Below are positions 26,952-36,040 of a stretch of 64,000 bases of DNA, piece by piece. Each line of letters opens with the position of its first letter. Within the stretch, counting starts at the first letter, position 1. Made by a program: the position numbers and the translations under genes. The notes under the pieces are model-generated. The model was not told the DNA's origin, did no database searches, and saw only the letters and a program-made list of their open reading frames with translations. Source of the stretch: Lachnoclostridium sp. An76 (lineage in GTDB: Bacteria; Bacillota; Clostridia; Lachnospirales; Lachnospiraceae); the NCBI RefSeq assembly GCF_002161355.1, contig NZ_NFHL01000001.1, positions 434,001-498,000 of the forward strand. The letters run 5' to 3'.

Positions 26952-28206
26952 TGCCTCCTAAATGTATGATCTTTTCCTCATGGAAGTCCGTGGGCGGGAA
27001 AAAATCTCCGAATCCCGCGTCACGCACTGTGATCTTACATGTCTTCTCGTCCAGGAACAGTGTCTCGATCTGGAGCCTCATAGAATACTCCGCGCGCCTC
27101 GGGAATTTCTCAAGAGAGATCTTCTCTGTCCTCACATTCCCCTGGATCAGTGATTCGATGTGGAATTCAATATCCTCCACATTCTCCATGAGGACTTCCC
27201 ACTGGTTGTTGGACTCATACCAGTGCGCTCCCCAGGAAACGATCGGATACCACATCTCCTGTCCGTCCACCCGCATGTTCACCGTGATCTGGTCTGTCAG
27301 CTTATCATCCGACAGATAGACCGGGTTCTCGATATGCATGAACAGCTTCCGGTACGCGGTATAGCAGGCGCCCTTGCTGTACAGATTATTCCCGATAAAT
27401 GCCCGCCGGCCGTTACAGAGCACCCGGAGAGCTTTGGGATACCAGTTATTTTCAAAGCCCTCTCCTGTAAGGAATACTGATGATACGATCCGCTTGTCGA
27501 ACACACTCTCAATAAACTTGCAGAACATGGCATCCGCTTCTTTTGCTTTGTCTTCATTCAGCACAGGGTAGACTGCCGCCAGCTCCTTCATGTGTGCGCT
27601 CGCCACCTCGTCCACTGTGACAAAGGTAGTCTTGCCCCCGCCCAGGCCCGGCCGCAGACGCCTCAGCATATACGCCCGGATCTCATTGCGGTCACAGCAG
27701 AAGAGCGCCGCGTCGTACTGCCACAATTCCTTGGGCTGGTAAAACAGGTAATTGCAGAAACTCTCCTTATAATCCTGGATAAAGATATGCCTCTTGTCGA
27801 TATTCATGCGCACCGCGATCCCACGGAGCATCTGCGCCAGCTCCTCCGTAAGAGCGGGCACAGTGAACACGATCCCCTCGATCTCCGGGAAGAGCTGGAG
27901 CGACATCTGGATAAACTGGGAGAGAAGCCAGACTGCATCATATGTCTCCTCGCCGAATTCGATCTTGTCCCCGGCAAGGCTCTTGCTCAAAAGCCTTGTC
28001 ACAGTGAACCCTTCCTTGATCGTAACAAGCCGCTTCGCCTCCTTGCCGTACGCCCATGTATCCCTCAGCTTCCCGATGATCAGCGGGATCTGGTAATTGT
28101 CCGAATCCACTTCCAGTGTATCCGGTTCCAGCTCCTGGTCATTATAAAAACTGATCTGGCATGTCTTTTCATTTATTTCATAACCGATGATACTGCCTTG
28201 TCCCAT
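26923..28206 (-). CDS. Degenerate Hsp70/actin-like protein (DUF5716-type)
   Basis: 427 residues. The layout follows the actin/Hsp70 fold: a first phosphate-loop strand (GSIIGYEINEKTCQISFY), a central helix pair with the connect motif (GIVFTVPALTEELAQ and IFIQDYKESFCNYLF) and an adenosine-side block (SSVFLTGEGFENNWYPKA near 265). The key glycines and aspartates of true ATPases (DLGTT, GGGT) are lacking. Residues 310-420 form a beta-rich domain (EKISLEKFPRRAEYSMRL) resembling an Hsp70 substrate-binding domain. I recall it as DUF5716. It lies between the 1100-residue protein (15 bases upstream) and the TPR protein. Confidence 0.65.
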   Translation of the reverse strand: MGQGSIIGYEINEKTCQISFYNDQELEPDTLEVDSDNYQIPLIIGKLRDTWAYGKEAKRLVTIKEGFTVTRLLSKSLAGDKIEFGEETYDAVWLLSQFIQMSLQLFPEIEGIVFTVPALTEELAQMLRGIAVRMNIDKRHIFIQDYKESFCNYLFYQPKELWQYDAALFCCDRNEIRAYMLRRLRPGLGGGKTTFVTVDEVASAHMKELAAVYPVLNEDKAKEADAMFCKFIESVFDKRIVSSVFLTGEGFENNWYPKALRVLCNGRRAFIGNNLYSKGACYTAYRKLFMHIENPVYLSDDKLTDQITVNMRVDGQEMWYPIVSWGAHWYESNNQWEVLMENVEDIEFHIESLIQGNVRTEKISLEKFPRRAEYSMRLQIETLFLDEKTCKITVRDAGFGDFFPPTDFHEEKIIHLGGNDGKFNSLS

Positions 28207-28221
28207 GGAAAGACACCCTCC

Positions 28222-31200
28222 TTATTCCTGTGTGAACATATGATTCGCCGCCGCATCCTCCAGAGCATATTCCTGCATCTTCTTCCGTCGCTCCCTGCTG
28301 CCGGTCTCCATGAGGATGTCATTGAGCCTTCCGTACCTGCCCTGCTCTCCGGGCTCTGTCTCCCGCACGCAGGACTCTTTATCGCTGCGGTAGGAATTAC
28401 CGTCTATGGTCTCTTTAAAATAGTATTTCAATTTCTCATTGGCAAAAAGAACGAATTTCTTCACATAGAGGTTTTCATACATCGGAGTCAGCACCTCCGT
28501 GGAATAATCCGCCTGCTCCTCTCCGCCTTTCTGGAGCTGGTAATAGAGCATGACCCTGCTGCCCTTCTGCCCTTTGTACTCGATCAGTGTCTTGTCCCAG
28601 AGCTGCAGCTCGATCAGCCAGTCCTTTTCATAAGAAAGGAAGAACGGGAAATAAATCTGTTTCCCGCACAGTTCCTGAAGGAATTTTTTCAAAGTCTTGC
28701 GGGTCTGCGCGTTATACTCTCTTCCCGAATAATATTTGAGCACCGCGATCTTACAGATATCGATGGTATTCTCGCCTTTCTCATATTCCCTGCAGATGAT
28801 ATCGATCACACTCCTGCCGATCTTGCGCTCTTCCACCACATACTCCCTGGAAACATAGGCAAGATACGCCTCCTGGAGCCGGAAATACGCTCCTTCCGCG
28901 TAATACTGCTCAAAGATCTGCGCCTCCTGGAACAGTTCTTCCGAGAACAGCATCTGCGTGAGGATCCGCTCTGCCAGCTTGTGGGTGTGCACCTCATAAT
29001 CCCGCGCCTCTCTCCAGAGCATCTTCATATCCGGAGTCGCCCCACAGTAATAATTTGCCAGGTAAGTCAGGATCACTTTGTCATACTGCTGTTTCTTAAA
29101 CAGTTCAAAGCACACATAAGTCAGGAAGTCGTCATTCTCGTAATTATTCTCCCGGATCGTCCTGCTGCACAGCCCGAGCATCTCATCCTCTGTATAATTC
29201 TCCAGCCCTTTTTCGCGGACTACGTCCAGAGTCAGTTCCTGGGTCTCTTCTTCCTCACGGTTCCGCCGCAGGCCATTGATATATTTTCTGCACATATCCA
29301 TGTAGCGGAGCTCATAGAAAAGCCGTTTGCTCTCATAAGGGATGGAATCCGTATAATGCCGCCCGTCTTTCGCCTCCCAGACGAGCCGGTCTGTCTTTGC
29401 ATACAGGAATACGCGGGCTCCGTTCTCCGTATACGGCGCCTTCTGTGTGATCGTCCCATCCTCCGCGATCACATGGATATACTTCATATTCGGCACTTTC
29501 GTTGTGATCCAGTAGGCATGGCACACATCGTACAGCGCCTTCACCCTCTCCGGGTTCATCGCGGATTCGACCACAAAACGCTTGTAAATAATGCGGAGCT
29601 GTTCGTCCACATTCCTGCGGTCGAGCTGGTTCCACGCAAACGCCTCCATCTCATCCCGGTAATGGGCATAGATCTCGCTGGACTCATCCTCATAAGTGAT
29701 CAGGTTGGAGTACAGGAATGCACATTTGTGGTAGTCCAGGTTATTGCCGTGCATGAAATACAGGTACACAGACCTGGGCAGAGATTTGTGGAACTGTGAC
29801 GGCACGACAGAGGCCATATAGTACTCGTAGAGCTGCGCGATCTTCAGTTCAGCTTCAACCGCCTTCTGATACCATTTAAAATACTCTCTGTCCACACAGT
29901 TTCCCTTGATGAGCAGGGTACAGATGGATGTCAGGATCATTGATTCGTGGTAGATCTTATACGAAAGCACAAGGACATCATAGAGATGGCGGTCAAACAC
30001 CTTCATCTGGCTCGCCAGGTTCGCGGTATAAAGAGCCAGTTCCCGCGTCATCAGCTTATGCTTCACTGCAAAAAGGAGCACGCGCACCTCGAATTCTCCC
30101 AGCTTTTTAAGCGACGAGCTCTTATCCCGGAAACACTTGAACGCCTGGAGATAGAACCAGATGCTGTGGGATTTTTCTTCATAGAACTGCTTCTCCAGAG
30201 CGCGCAGCCTCTCACTGTAGATCTTGTATTCCGGGTCTACCTCCACGAGCATGCAGAGGATCTTCCAGCTGTCCGGGTGTTTCATAAAAGTCCTGGACAG
30301 CTCCTCCGCCACCTTCCGCTGTCCGATCGTGTCGCTGGACAGGAATGTAGTCAGGTAGAGATAATACGAGCTGAGCTCCACATCTTTGCCGATGGCAAAC
30401 CGGTTATAATTGTAGGACTCGAGGAGCCACTTTGCCTCGTCCGTCTGCCCCCCGATCAGGCAGATATGCGCATGGAAAAGCAGGTAGAATTCATTTCTCG
30501 GATCCATATCCCGCAGATGGCTGATCCTCCTTACCGCCTCCTGCACCCAGTCAGAGAGCTCCATCTTCCCGCTCTCATATTTCAGGTAGTTGCGGATGAT
30601 CCCCGCGAACTCACGGTCATTGGCGCGATGCTCCTCATCCCTCTTTACATCCTTTTCCACCACGACCTCATAGGTCAGCGTCTCATAAGGGGACTCCAGG
30701 ATGATCCTGCCGAAATTGCTTCCCTGATGGAGTTTGTCCACATCCAGGAAATACTCCAGCCGGTAAGAGTTTCCGATAAACTCTTCTGTAGTAACTTTCG
30801 TGTGTTCCACGGACAGGAACTCCCCCTCCGTGCGCACATCGATCTCCAGATATCCCCATGTATTTTTCTTGATCGTAAACGTCTCTTTCCGCGCCTCTGT
30901 CAGAGAGATAAACGCCCTGCTCTCTTCCTCCAGGGTCAGGAAGATCTTCTCCTTCTGCTTGCAGCCCACGAGGAATTCTTCCAGTGCCTGCTGGTCCAGC
31001 TCCCACTTCCGCATATTGTCATAGAGCGCCTGGATCCGCCTGTCCTCATACTTCAGGATCTCGTAGAAATCCCTGGAGCGGAACAGTTTCACCGCCTCAG
31101 CCGCATCCCGGAAAGACAGCTTCTTAAAATCCTCCAGGCTCTGGATCTTGCCATAGCCTGTCATCACAAAAGGTTTCTCGATGATAGCGGTAAACGCCAC

Positions 31201-31524
31201 GTCATATTCCCCGCCGTTGCAGACGATCGTGAATTTGCCGTGCTCCACATGCCCCGGCATCAGGCCGCTGCCGTCATATGTATAATAGATATTGACCGGA
31301 TTGCCGTCAAACCCCTGCTCGTCGCAGTGGACACGGTAAGAGGAGGGATAGACCAGTCCGCGGATGGTCCCCTCCCCCTGGTTCTGGAGCGAAAAGCTCC
31401 CCCTGTATTTTTCTCCCTCGCCGACACGCATGATGATCCGCGTCTCCGGGAAGATGATCTCCGGCTGCGGGATGTGGAAATCCCCTTTGGCAAATCGCTT
31501 GATCTTATTCTTCAAATCAGTCAC
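28222..31524 (-). CDS. 1100-residue beta/alpha-solenoid protein (DUF5717-type)
   Basis: No signal peptide or membrane helix, so cytoplasmic. Residues 15-115 and 205-300 look like two immunoglobulin-like beta domains (KYRGSFSLQNQGEGTIRG; TWGYLEIDVRTEGEF). From about 310 to 940 it is a long alpha-helical solenoid with paired helices rich in Tyr, Phe and Leu; residues 960-1050 return to beta structure (VMLYYQLQKGG, LYVKKFVLFANEKLKYY). I recall it as DUF5717, a family of Lachnospiraceae with no known role. The start is a GTG with a weak ribosome binding site. It is the first gene of a three-gene operon with its own promoter at 31573-31602. Confidence 0.65.
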   Translation of the reverse strand: MTDLKNKIKRFAKGDFHIPQPEIIFPETRIIMRVGEGEKYRGSFSLQNQGEGTIRGLVYPSSYRVHCDEQGFDGNPVNIYYTYDGSGLMPGHVEHGKFTIVCNGGEYDVAFTAIIEKPFVMTGYGKIQSLEDFKKLSFRDAAEAVKLFRSRDFYEILKYEDRRIQALYDNMRKWELDQQALEEFLVGCKQKEKIFLTLEEESRAFISLTEARKETFTIKKNTWGYLEIDVRTEGEFLSVEHTKVTTEEFIGNSYRLEYFLDVDKLHQGSNFGRIILESPYETLTYEVVVEKDVKRDEEHRANDREFAGIIRNYLKYESGKMELSDWVQEAVRRISHLRDMDPRNEFYLLFHAHICLIGGQTDEAKWLLESYNYNRFAIGKDVELSSYYLYLTTFLSSDTIGQRKVAEELSRTFMKHPDSWKILCMLVEVDPEYKIYSERLRALEKQFYEEKSHSIWFYLQAFKCFRDKSSSLKKLGEFEVRVLLFAVKHKLMTRELALYTANLASQMKVFDRHLYDVLVLSYKIYHESMILTSICTLLIKGNCVDREYFKWYQKAVEAELKIAQLYEYYMASVVPSQFHKSLPRSVYLYFMHGNNLDYHKCAFLYSNLITYEDESSEIYAHYRDEMEAFAWNQLDRRNVDEQLRIIYKRFVVESAMNPERVKALYDVCHAYWITTKVPNMKYIHVIAEDGTITQKAPYTENGARVFLYAKTDRLVWEAKDGRHYTDSIPYESKRLFYELRYMDMCRKYINGLRRNREEEETQELTLDVVREKGLENYTEDEMLGLCSRTIRENNYENDDFLTYVCFELFKKQQYDKVILTYLANYYCGATPDMKMLWREARDYEVHTHKLAERILTQMLFSEELFQEAQIFEQYYAEGAYFRLQEAYLAYVSREYVVEERKIGRSVIDIICREYEKGENTIDICKIAVLKYYSGREYNAQTRKTLKKFLQELCGKQIYFPFFLSYEKDWLIELQLWDKTLIEYKGQKGSRVMLYYQLQKGGEEQADYSTEVLTPMYENLYVKKFVLFANEKLKYYFKETIDGNSYRSDKESCVRETEPGEQGRYGRLNDILMETGSRERRKKMQEYALEDAAANHMFTQE

Positions 31525-31572
31525 CTACTCACAATTCTTCTCCTGCCCGAAGGCAAAAGTACGCTACTTTGG

Positions 31573-31602
31573 ATTATAGCATTGTTCGACAGGTTCTTGC
31601 AA
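31573..31602 (-). promoter_or_regulatory. Promoter of the three-gene Hsp70-like cluster
   Basis: Minus-strand TTGCAA (31602-31597) and TATAAT (31578-31573), 18 bases apart, 49 bases ahead of the GTG start. Confidence 0.65.
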
Positions 31603-31652
31603 CGGTGTATTCAAAGAATTTCCCATGCATTGTATACAAGTATGCAATATAC

Positions 31653-32099
31653 TTATTTTGTCTCATCCTTCACCATCTGCACATAATCCAGCACCTCATA
31701 CCCAAGCCTTTCATAGAGAGAGACAGCCCGCGTATTGTCTGCCTCCACTTCCAGGCGCAGGCGGGTGACATCCCTGCCTTTCTCTTCTTCCAGATAGCGG
31801 AAAAATTCCCTGCCCAGTCCGCGGGAGCGGAACTTTTCCCGGATATAAATTTCCTCGATCCACCATACATATCCTCCCGCTTCCTGGGAAAAGGTTTTCG
31901 CGGTCAGGCCATACCCTGCCGTCTCTCCGCCGCACTCGAACAAAAAAATCTCCGCATAGGAGTCCGACCGGAGCGCCTCTTCCACAGTCCTTGCGAAATA
32001 CTCATCCGGGATCGGGTGGAGCACTGCATCCGAGTGGTAGAATTCCCCTGCCATCTCAATATATGTTTCTCTGTCATTTTCCGTAAATCTGCGTATCAT
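31653..32099 (-). CDS. GNAT-family N-acetyltransferase
   Basis: 148 residues. The acetyl-CoA-binding motif A is clear (IYIREKFRSRGLGREFF, residues 87-103), followed by the motif B helix (NTRAVSLYERLGYEV). The substrate cannot be inferred; members acetylate small amines, antibiotics or protein termini. The ATG at 32099 follows AGGGAGAGGAAAAG. It stands alone between the Hsp70-like cluster and the transglutaminase remnant, all on the same strand. Confidence 0.88.
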   Translation of the reverse strand: MIRRFTENDRETYIEMAGEFYHSDAVLHPIPDEYFARTVEEALRSDSYAEIFLFECGGETAGYGLTAKTFSQEAGGYVWWIEEIYIREKFRSRGLGREFFRYLEEEKGRDVTRLRLEVEADNTRAVSLYERLGYEVLDYVQMVKDETK

Positions 32100-32117
32100 C
32101 TTTTCCTCTCCCTGTCG

Positions 32118-33165
32118 TCATTTTTTCTCTTTTTCCACACTTTTCCCGTTCCCCTGAGAAATATCGTATATATACCGGCAGAGCAGGCGTCTGCCTGCCG
32201 TCATCTGCTCCAGGACAGCGTCCGCGCACTTCCCATACAGACGCAGTGCCCTCTCCCGCGCCTTGCTGCCATCGTCCGGATGATAATAAAGAGCCCGCAT
32301 TGCCTGCTCATAAAACCAGTCCCACTCCTCTGAACTGACCTCCGGGCACTCCTTTTTCAGCAGTTCCAGCCCTTCTTCTCCAAAAACGTCCACATTCTCT
32401 TTCTTTACCCGGCTCTTTCTCCTGTTCTCCGGGCGGGAAGCGGTTCTCCGGGCCAGCCCCGCCAGCTTTACAGCGCCTCCATACATCGCGGGAAGTCCGT
32501 TTCCCTCTGCCGAGTCCGCAGTCTCCTGCCCTGACGCCGGTTCCCGGATCGGTTCCGCCGCACTCCCGTTTCCCGGGGCTGCCGGCGTGTGTTCTTTATT
32601 TACCCAGCCTCTGTCCGCACCCTCATACACCTGGCACCACGCATGCCCCATGCTGCCTTCGACCTGTGCCTCCCATGTGCCGTCCTCTGCCTGTTCAAAC
32701 GCAGATTCTTCCGGCACAGATCCGGGAGCAGTGTCGTAGACAGCCATCGCTTCAAACGTCTCATCGATCTGCCTTCCCACTGCTTCATCTGAACTTGTAT
32801 CCCAGTATTTACACAATTCTTCCAGACGGTCCAGCCCTCCCGGCAGCATCAGGCAGTCTTCAAGGAACCCCGGCATATCTTCTGAAAGGACTGCTTTCGG
32901 ATCGCTGCCCCTCTCCCAGCTCTCCCCGGTATAGGCAGTCCCTGTCCTGACAGGGACGTATACGGTTCCAGCCGTTTTTCCTGTACAGATACAGTGAGGG
33001 GAGTCTCCGGCGTCTCCGGCACAAAAGCACTGATCTCCTTCAGATGATCCATGCTGTCCGCTGATGTACCAAGAGCATCGCCAAAGATCTCCTCGTTCTG
33101 CTCTCCCTGTACCGGCAGGTTAGTTAGTGCGTTTTCCCGGACCGCGCAGGCTGAACGGTTTATAT
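32118..33165 (-). pseudogene. Remnant of a transglutaminase-domain membrane protein
   Basis: Two frames must be joined to read it. From about 33160 one frame gives a segment ending TVSVQEKRLEP; near 32965 the reading moves to another frame that continues VYVPVRTGTAYTGESWE and then the C-terminal transglutaminase motif GHAWCQVYEG...GWVNKEHTP. The core with the catalytic cysteine and the expected membrane helices are absent, and the 5' end has been cut away exactly where the upstream permease gene ends. The 3' frame alone (32118-32876) is open for 252 codons and could still be translated, but no complete enzyme can result. Confidence 0.75.
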
Positions 33166-35160
33166 TTAGCGCACAATGCGGTAGTATTCCCTGGATGTCA
33201 GAAGATACACGACCACATAGAACAGCGTAAACACTGCCGTTACTCCTGCAGTACATGCAAGGAAAAGGGGCACATTCAGCACATACATGACCGCCAGCAG
33301 CATGGTCATCACTCGGAAGGCGAACGCCACATGGAGAAAGGCTCCCAGAAGAGGCAGGAAAAATACTGCCAGGATCTGGCTGCGGATGGTCCGCCGCACT
33401 TCTCTTCTGTCCATGCCCACTTTCTGCATGAGCTGGAAGTTCTCCCTGTCGTCATACCCCTCTGAGATCTGCTTGTAGTAGATGACCAGCACTGTAGATA
33501 TGAGGAAGAGAGCTCCTACAAAGATCCCCATAAACAGGGCTCCTCCGTTCATTACATAGGTAGACTGCCGGTAGTCTTCTTTATACTGGACATAGGAACC
33601 AGGGTTCTCCTCCGCAAGCTTTTCCCCGAGCAGCCTGACCATATTTTCCTTATCCCCGGCGTCCCCTTCCAGGTCAAACCATGCATCATATCCCGCATGA
33701 TTCAGCTCTTCGGAAGAGAATCCGTACTCCTGCGCCAGCGAATCCACGGAGTTTACATCCGGAAGGATCACATAGAACATCCCCACTACACTGGACATCG
33801 TGCCATCTGCCACAAGAGACACATTATCCAGCACTTTTTTCACCGTGTACGGGACATCGCCCAGAAGGATCGTGTCATATGCATACTCATCCTCCGGCGC
33901 GTAGATCAGCGCCTCCCCCTGTTGGAGAGTCTCATCCCCGCCGGTCACTGCGTTATAATCTTCCAGAGGGATCAAAACCATGCCGCGGTACGAGTCGGTA
34001 AAGCCTTCCTCATCCCCATAGTCCATCGCATTGCCGAACATCGCCGTATCGCCCCTGAGCATACACGGGAGCAGGAAGGACCGGTACCCAAGCTCTCCCG
34101 TCACTTTTACCCCGGTCTCCTCTGCGGTCTCCCGGATCAGGCGTGAAGCCTCTGTCCTGGCCTCGTCCGAGCCGTCGGGAATGCCTACGGACACATCCTT
34201 CGGGAACTGGTTCTTCATAGAGTCTTCGATCCCGGCATAGAGGCAGACACATACAGACAGCACTACGATCACGACCGTGCTCATGATACAGATATTGGCA
34301 AGCCCCGCCGCATTCTGCTTCATCCGGTAGAGCATCCCGGACACAGCCGTAAAATGCTTTGCCTTATAATAATAGTTTTTATTCTTTTTGAGCGCCTTTA
34401 AGAGCACGATACTGCCTGTCATAAAAAGCAGATACGTCCCGATGACGACGAAGATCACCGCCAAAAAGAACACATTCACTGCTTTCAGCGGCGAATCCGC
34501 TGTCTGGGCGATATAATAACCGCTGCCAAGCGACGCCAGCCCAAGGAGCGCCAGGAGCCATTTGCCCCGTGGTTCTTTTTCCCCCGCCCGGGAGGCCCCT
34601 ACCAGCTCCGTGATCCCGGAACGCGCCACCCGGAACAGATTCCAGAGAAGGTTGATAAGAAATACTGCCAGGAACAGCCGGACTGTCTGTAAGAGCGCTT
34701 CCGGCTCCACCGCAAAATCCAGCGGCACAGGGAAATGTATGATCTTCAGGAAAATAAGAAACAGAAGCTTCCCAAGCGCCAGGCCGAGAAGAAGTCCCGC
34801 TCCCAGGCTGACCACCGCGGTGATCAGCGTCTCCCAGAGCATCATCAGGCTCAGGTTTTTCTTATCCATGCCCATCACCTGGTAAAGCCCCAGCTCTTTT
34901 TTCCTCTGTTTGATGAGGAAACTGTTCGTGTAGAACAGAAAGATCAGCGAGAAACCTCCTGTAAGCGCTGTCACCCACTCCATAACCGTACCGATCGATG
35001 TTCCCCCTCTTATCTGCTCCATCCCGCTGTTCATGCCGATCGCGCTGAGGGCATAAAAGAGCATAACAGTCAGGATACATGTAAACAGGTAGGGCACATA
35101 GGTCTTATGGTTTTTCTTCAGGTTCAGAAAAGCAAGCTTTGGATAAAATACCTTATTCAC
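33166..35160 (-). CDS. BceB-like ABC transporter permease (FtsX family)
   Basis: 664 residues from the GTG at 35160, chosen because AGGAGG lies eight bases before it; it overlaps the ATPase gene by eight bases. Ten membrane segments are expected in the 2+6+2-type order, with a large extracellular domain (residues 310-520) between the central helices, as in BceB, VraG and related bacitracin/lantibiotic transporters. The N terminus LAFLNLKKNHKTYVPYL is typical. With its ATPase it frees lipid II cycle targets from peptide antibiotics and signals to the partner kinase. Confidence 0.9.
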   Translation of the reverse strand: MNKVFYPKLAFLNLKKNHKTYVPYLFTCILTVMLFYALSAIGMNSGMEQIRGGTSIGTVMEWVTALTGGFSLIFLFYTNSFLIKQRKKELGLYQVMGMDKKNLSLMMLWETLITAVVSLGAGLLLGLALGKLLFLIFLKIIHFPVPLDFAVEPEALLQTVRLFLAVFLINLLWNLFRVARSGITELVGASRAGEKEPRGKWLLALLGLASLGSGYYIAQTADSPLKAVNVFFLAVIFVVIGTYLLFMTGSIVLLKALKKNKNYYYKAKHFTAVSGMLYRMKQNAAGLANICIMSTVVIVVLSVCVCLYAGIEDSMKNQFPKDVSVGIPDGSDEARTEASRLIRETAEETGVKVTGELGYRSFLLPCMLRGDTAMFGNAMDYGDEEGFTDSYRGMVLIPLEDYNAVTGGDETLQQGEALIYAPEDEYAYDTILLGDVPYTVKKVLDNVSLVADGTMSSVVGMFYVILPDVNSVDSLAQEYGFSSEELNHAGYDAWFDLEGDAGDKENMVRLLGEKLAEENPGSYVQYKEDYRQSTYVMNGGALFMGIFVGALFLISTVLVIYYKQISEGYDDRENFQLMQKVGMDRREVRRTIRSQILAVFFLPLLGAFLHVAFAFRVMTMLLAVMYVLNVPLFLACTAGVTAVFTLFYVVVYLLTSREYYRIVR

Positions 35161-35920
35161 GCACCTCACCTCCTGTCGCCAGGACTGTCAGCGTAGCAGC
35201 GATCTTCTGGTACATCTCCTCGTCCGTCAGATTCCCCCGGTAGATCTGGTGATACACCTGGCCGTCGCGGATAAAGAGCACTCTGCCCGCGCTGCTGGCC
35301 GCCTTGACACTGTGCGTCACCATGAGGATCGTCTGCCCCTCCCGGTTGACCTGTGAAAACAGCTTCATCAGCTCATCTGACGAACGGGAATCCAGCGCCC
35401 CGGTCGGCTCATCCGCCAGGATAAGCTGAGGGCGCGTGATCAGAGCCCTTGCCACTGCCGCCCTCTGTTTCTGCCCGCCTGAGACTTCGTAGGGAAACTT
35501 CTTCAGAAGTCCCGTAAGCCCGAGCCTGCCTGCGATGCGGTCCAGCTTTTCCTTCATCTGCCCGTAGTTTTCTCCCGCAAGGACAAGGGGCAGGTAGATA
35601 TTATCTTCAATGGAGAATGTATCCAGCAGGTTAAACTCCTGAAAGACAAATCCCAGGTTCTTCCTGCGGAATGCAGCCAGCTCGCTGTCTTTGATCCCCT
35701 TCATGTCCCTGCCGTTCAGCAGGACCGTGCCCCCGGAAGGTTTGTCGAGCGCGGCAAGGATATTGAGCAGCGTAGTCTTCCCGGACCCGCTCTCCCCCAT
35801 GATCGCCACATACTCTCCCTTCTCCACAGAAAAGCTTACATCTGAGAGCGCCTGCACCTGGCTTGCGCCGAATCTTGTGGTATATATTTTTTTCAGGTTT
35901 TTCACTTCAAGCAGTGTCAT
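35153..35920 (-). CDS. BceA-like ABC transporter ATP-binding protein
   Basis: 255 residues: Walker A GESGSGKTT, Q-loop GFVFQEFNLLDTFSIEDN, signature VSGGQKQRAAVARAL, Walker B LILADEPTGALDS. The Q-loop text and length place it in the MacB/LolD/BceA family that pairs with FtsX-type permeases. It lies upstream of and overlaps the permease gene, and follows the two-component system genes on the same strand, the standard order of peptide-resistance modules. Confidence 0.92.
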   Translation of the reverse strand: MTLLEVKNLKKIYTTRFGASQVQALSDVSFSVEKGEYVAIMGESGSGKTTLLNILAALDKPSGGTVLLNGRDMKGIKDSELAAFRRKNLGFVFQEFNLLDTFSIEDNIYLPLVLAGENYGQMKEKLDRIAGRLGLTGLLKKFPYEVSGGQKQRAAVARALITRPQLILADEPTGALDSRSSDELMKLFSQVNREGQTILMVTHSVKAASSAGRVLFIRDGQVYHQIYRGNLTDEEMYQKIAATLTVLATGGEVRE

Positions 35921-35991
35921 CTTTGATCTCCTCCCTGTCTTTTATTATGGTCCTATTATAAAAAGACAGAAGGCAGCTTTCCATAAGCCTG

Positions 35992-36020
35992 CCTTACATT
36001 CCTCCCTCTATCCTTACATT
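35992..36020 (-). promoter_or_regulatory. Direct repeat upstream of the BceAB-like genes
   Basis: CCTTACATT occurs at 35992-36000 and again at 36012-36020, twenty bases apart, in the 120-base gap ahead of the ATPase gene. On the minus strand a TATAAT follows downstream in TTTTTATAATAGG. Two half-sites two helical turns apart ahead of the promoter suit a dimeric response regulator. The regulator encoded next door is the candidate. Confidence 0.5.
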
Positions 36021-36040
36021 TCTGTCACTTTCCGCACTGC

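Noticed and set aside
27592..29799. 735-codon open frame on the plus strand opposite the Hsp70-like and solenoid genes.
   Set aside because: It is the mirror of the minus-strand coding pattern in G/C-ending codons, gives His/Leu/Arg/Ile-rich sequence without any family likeness, and has no promoter or ribosome binding site.
29947..31686. 579-codon plus-strand open frame opposite the solenoid gene.
   Set aside because: Same reason: a shadow of the real gene, running past its promoter.
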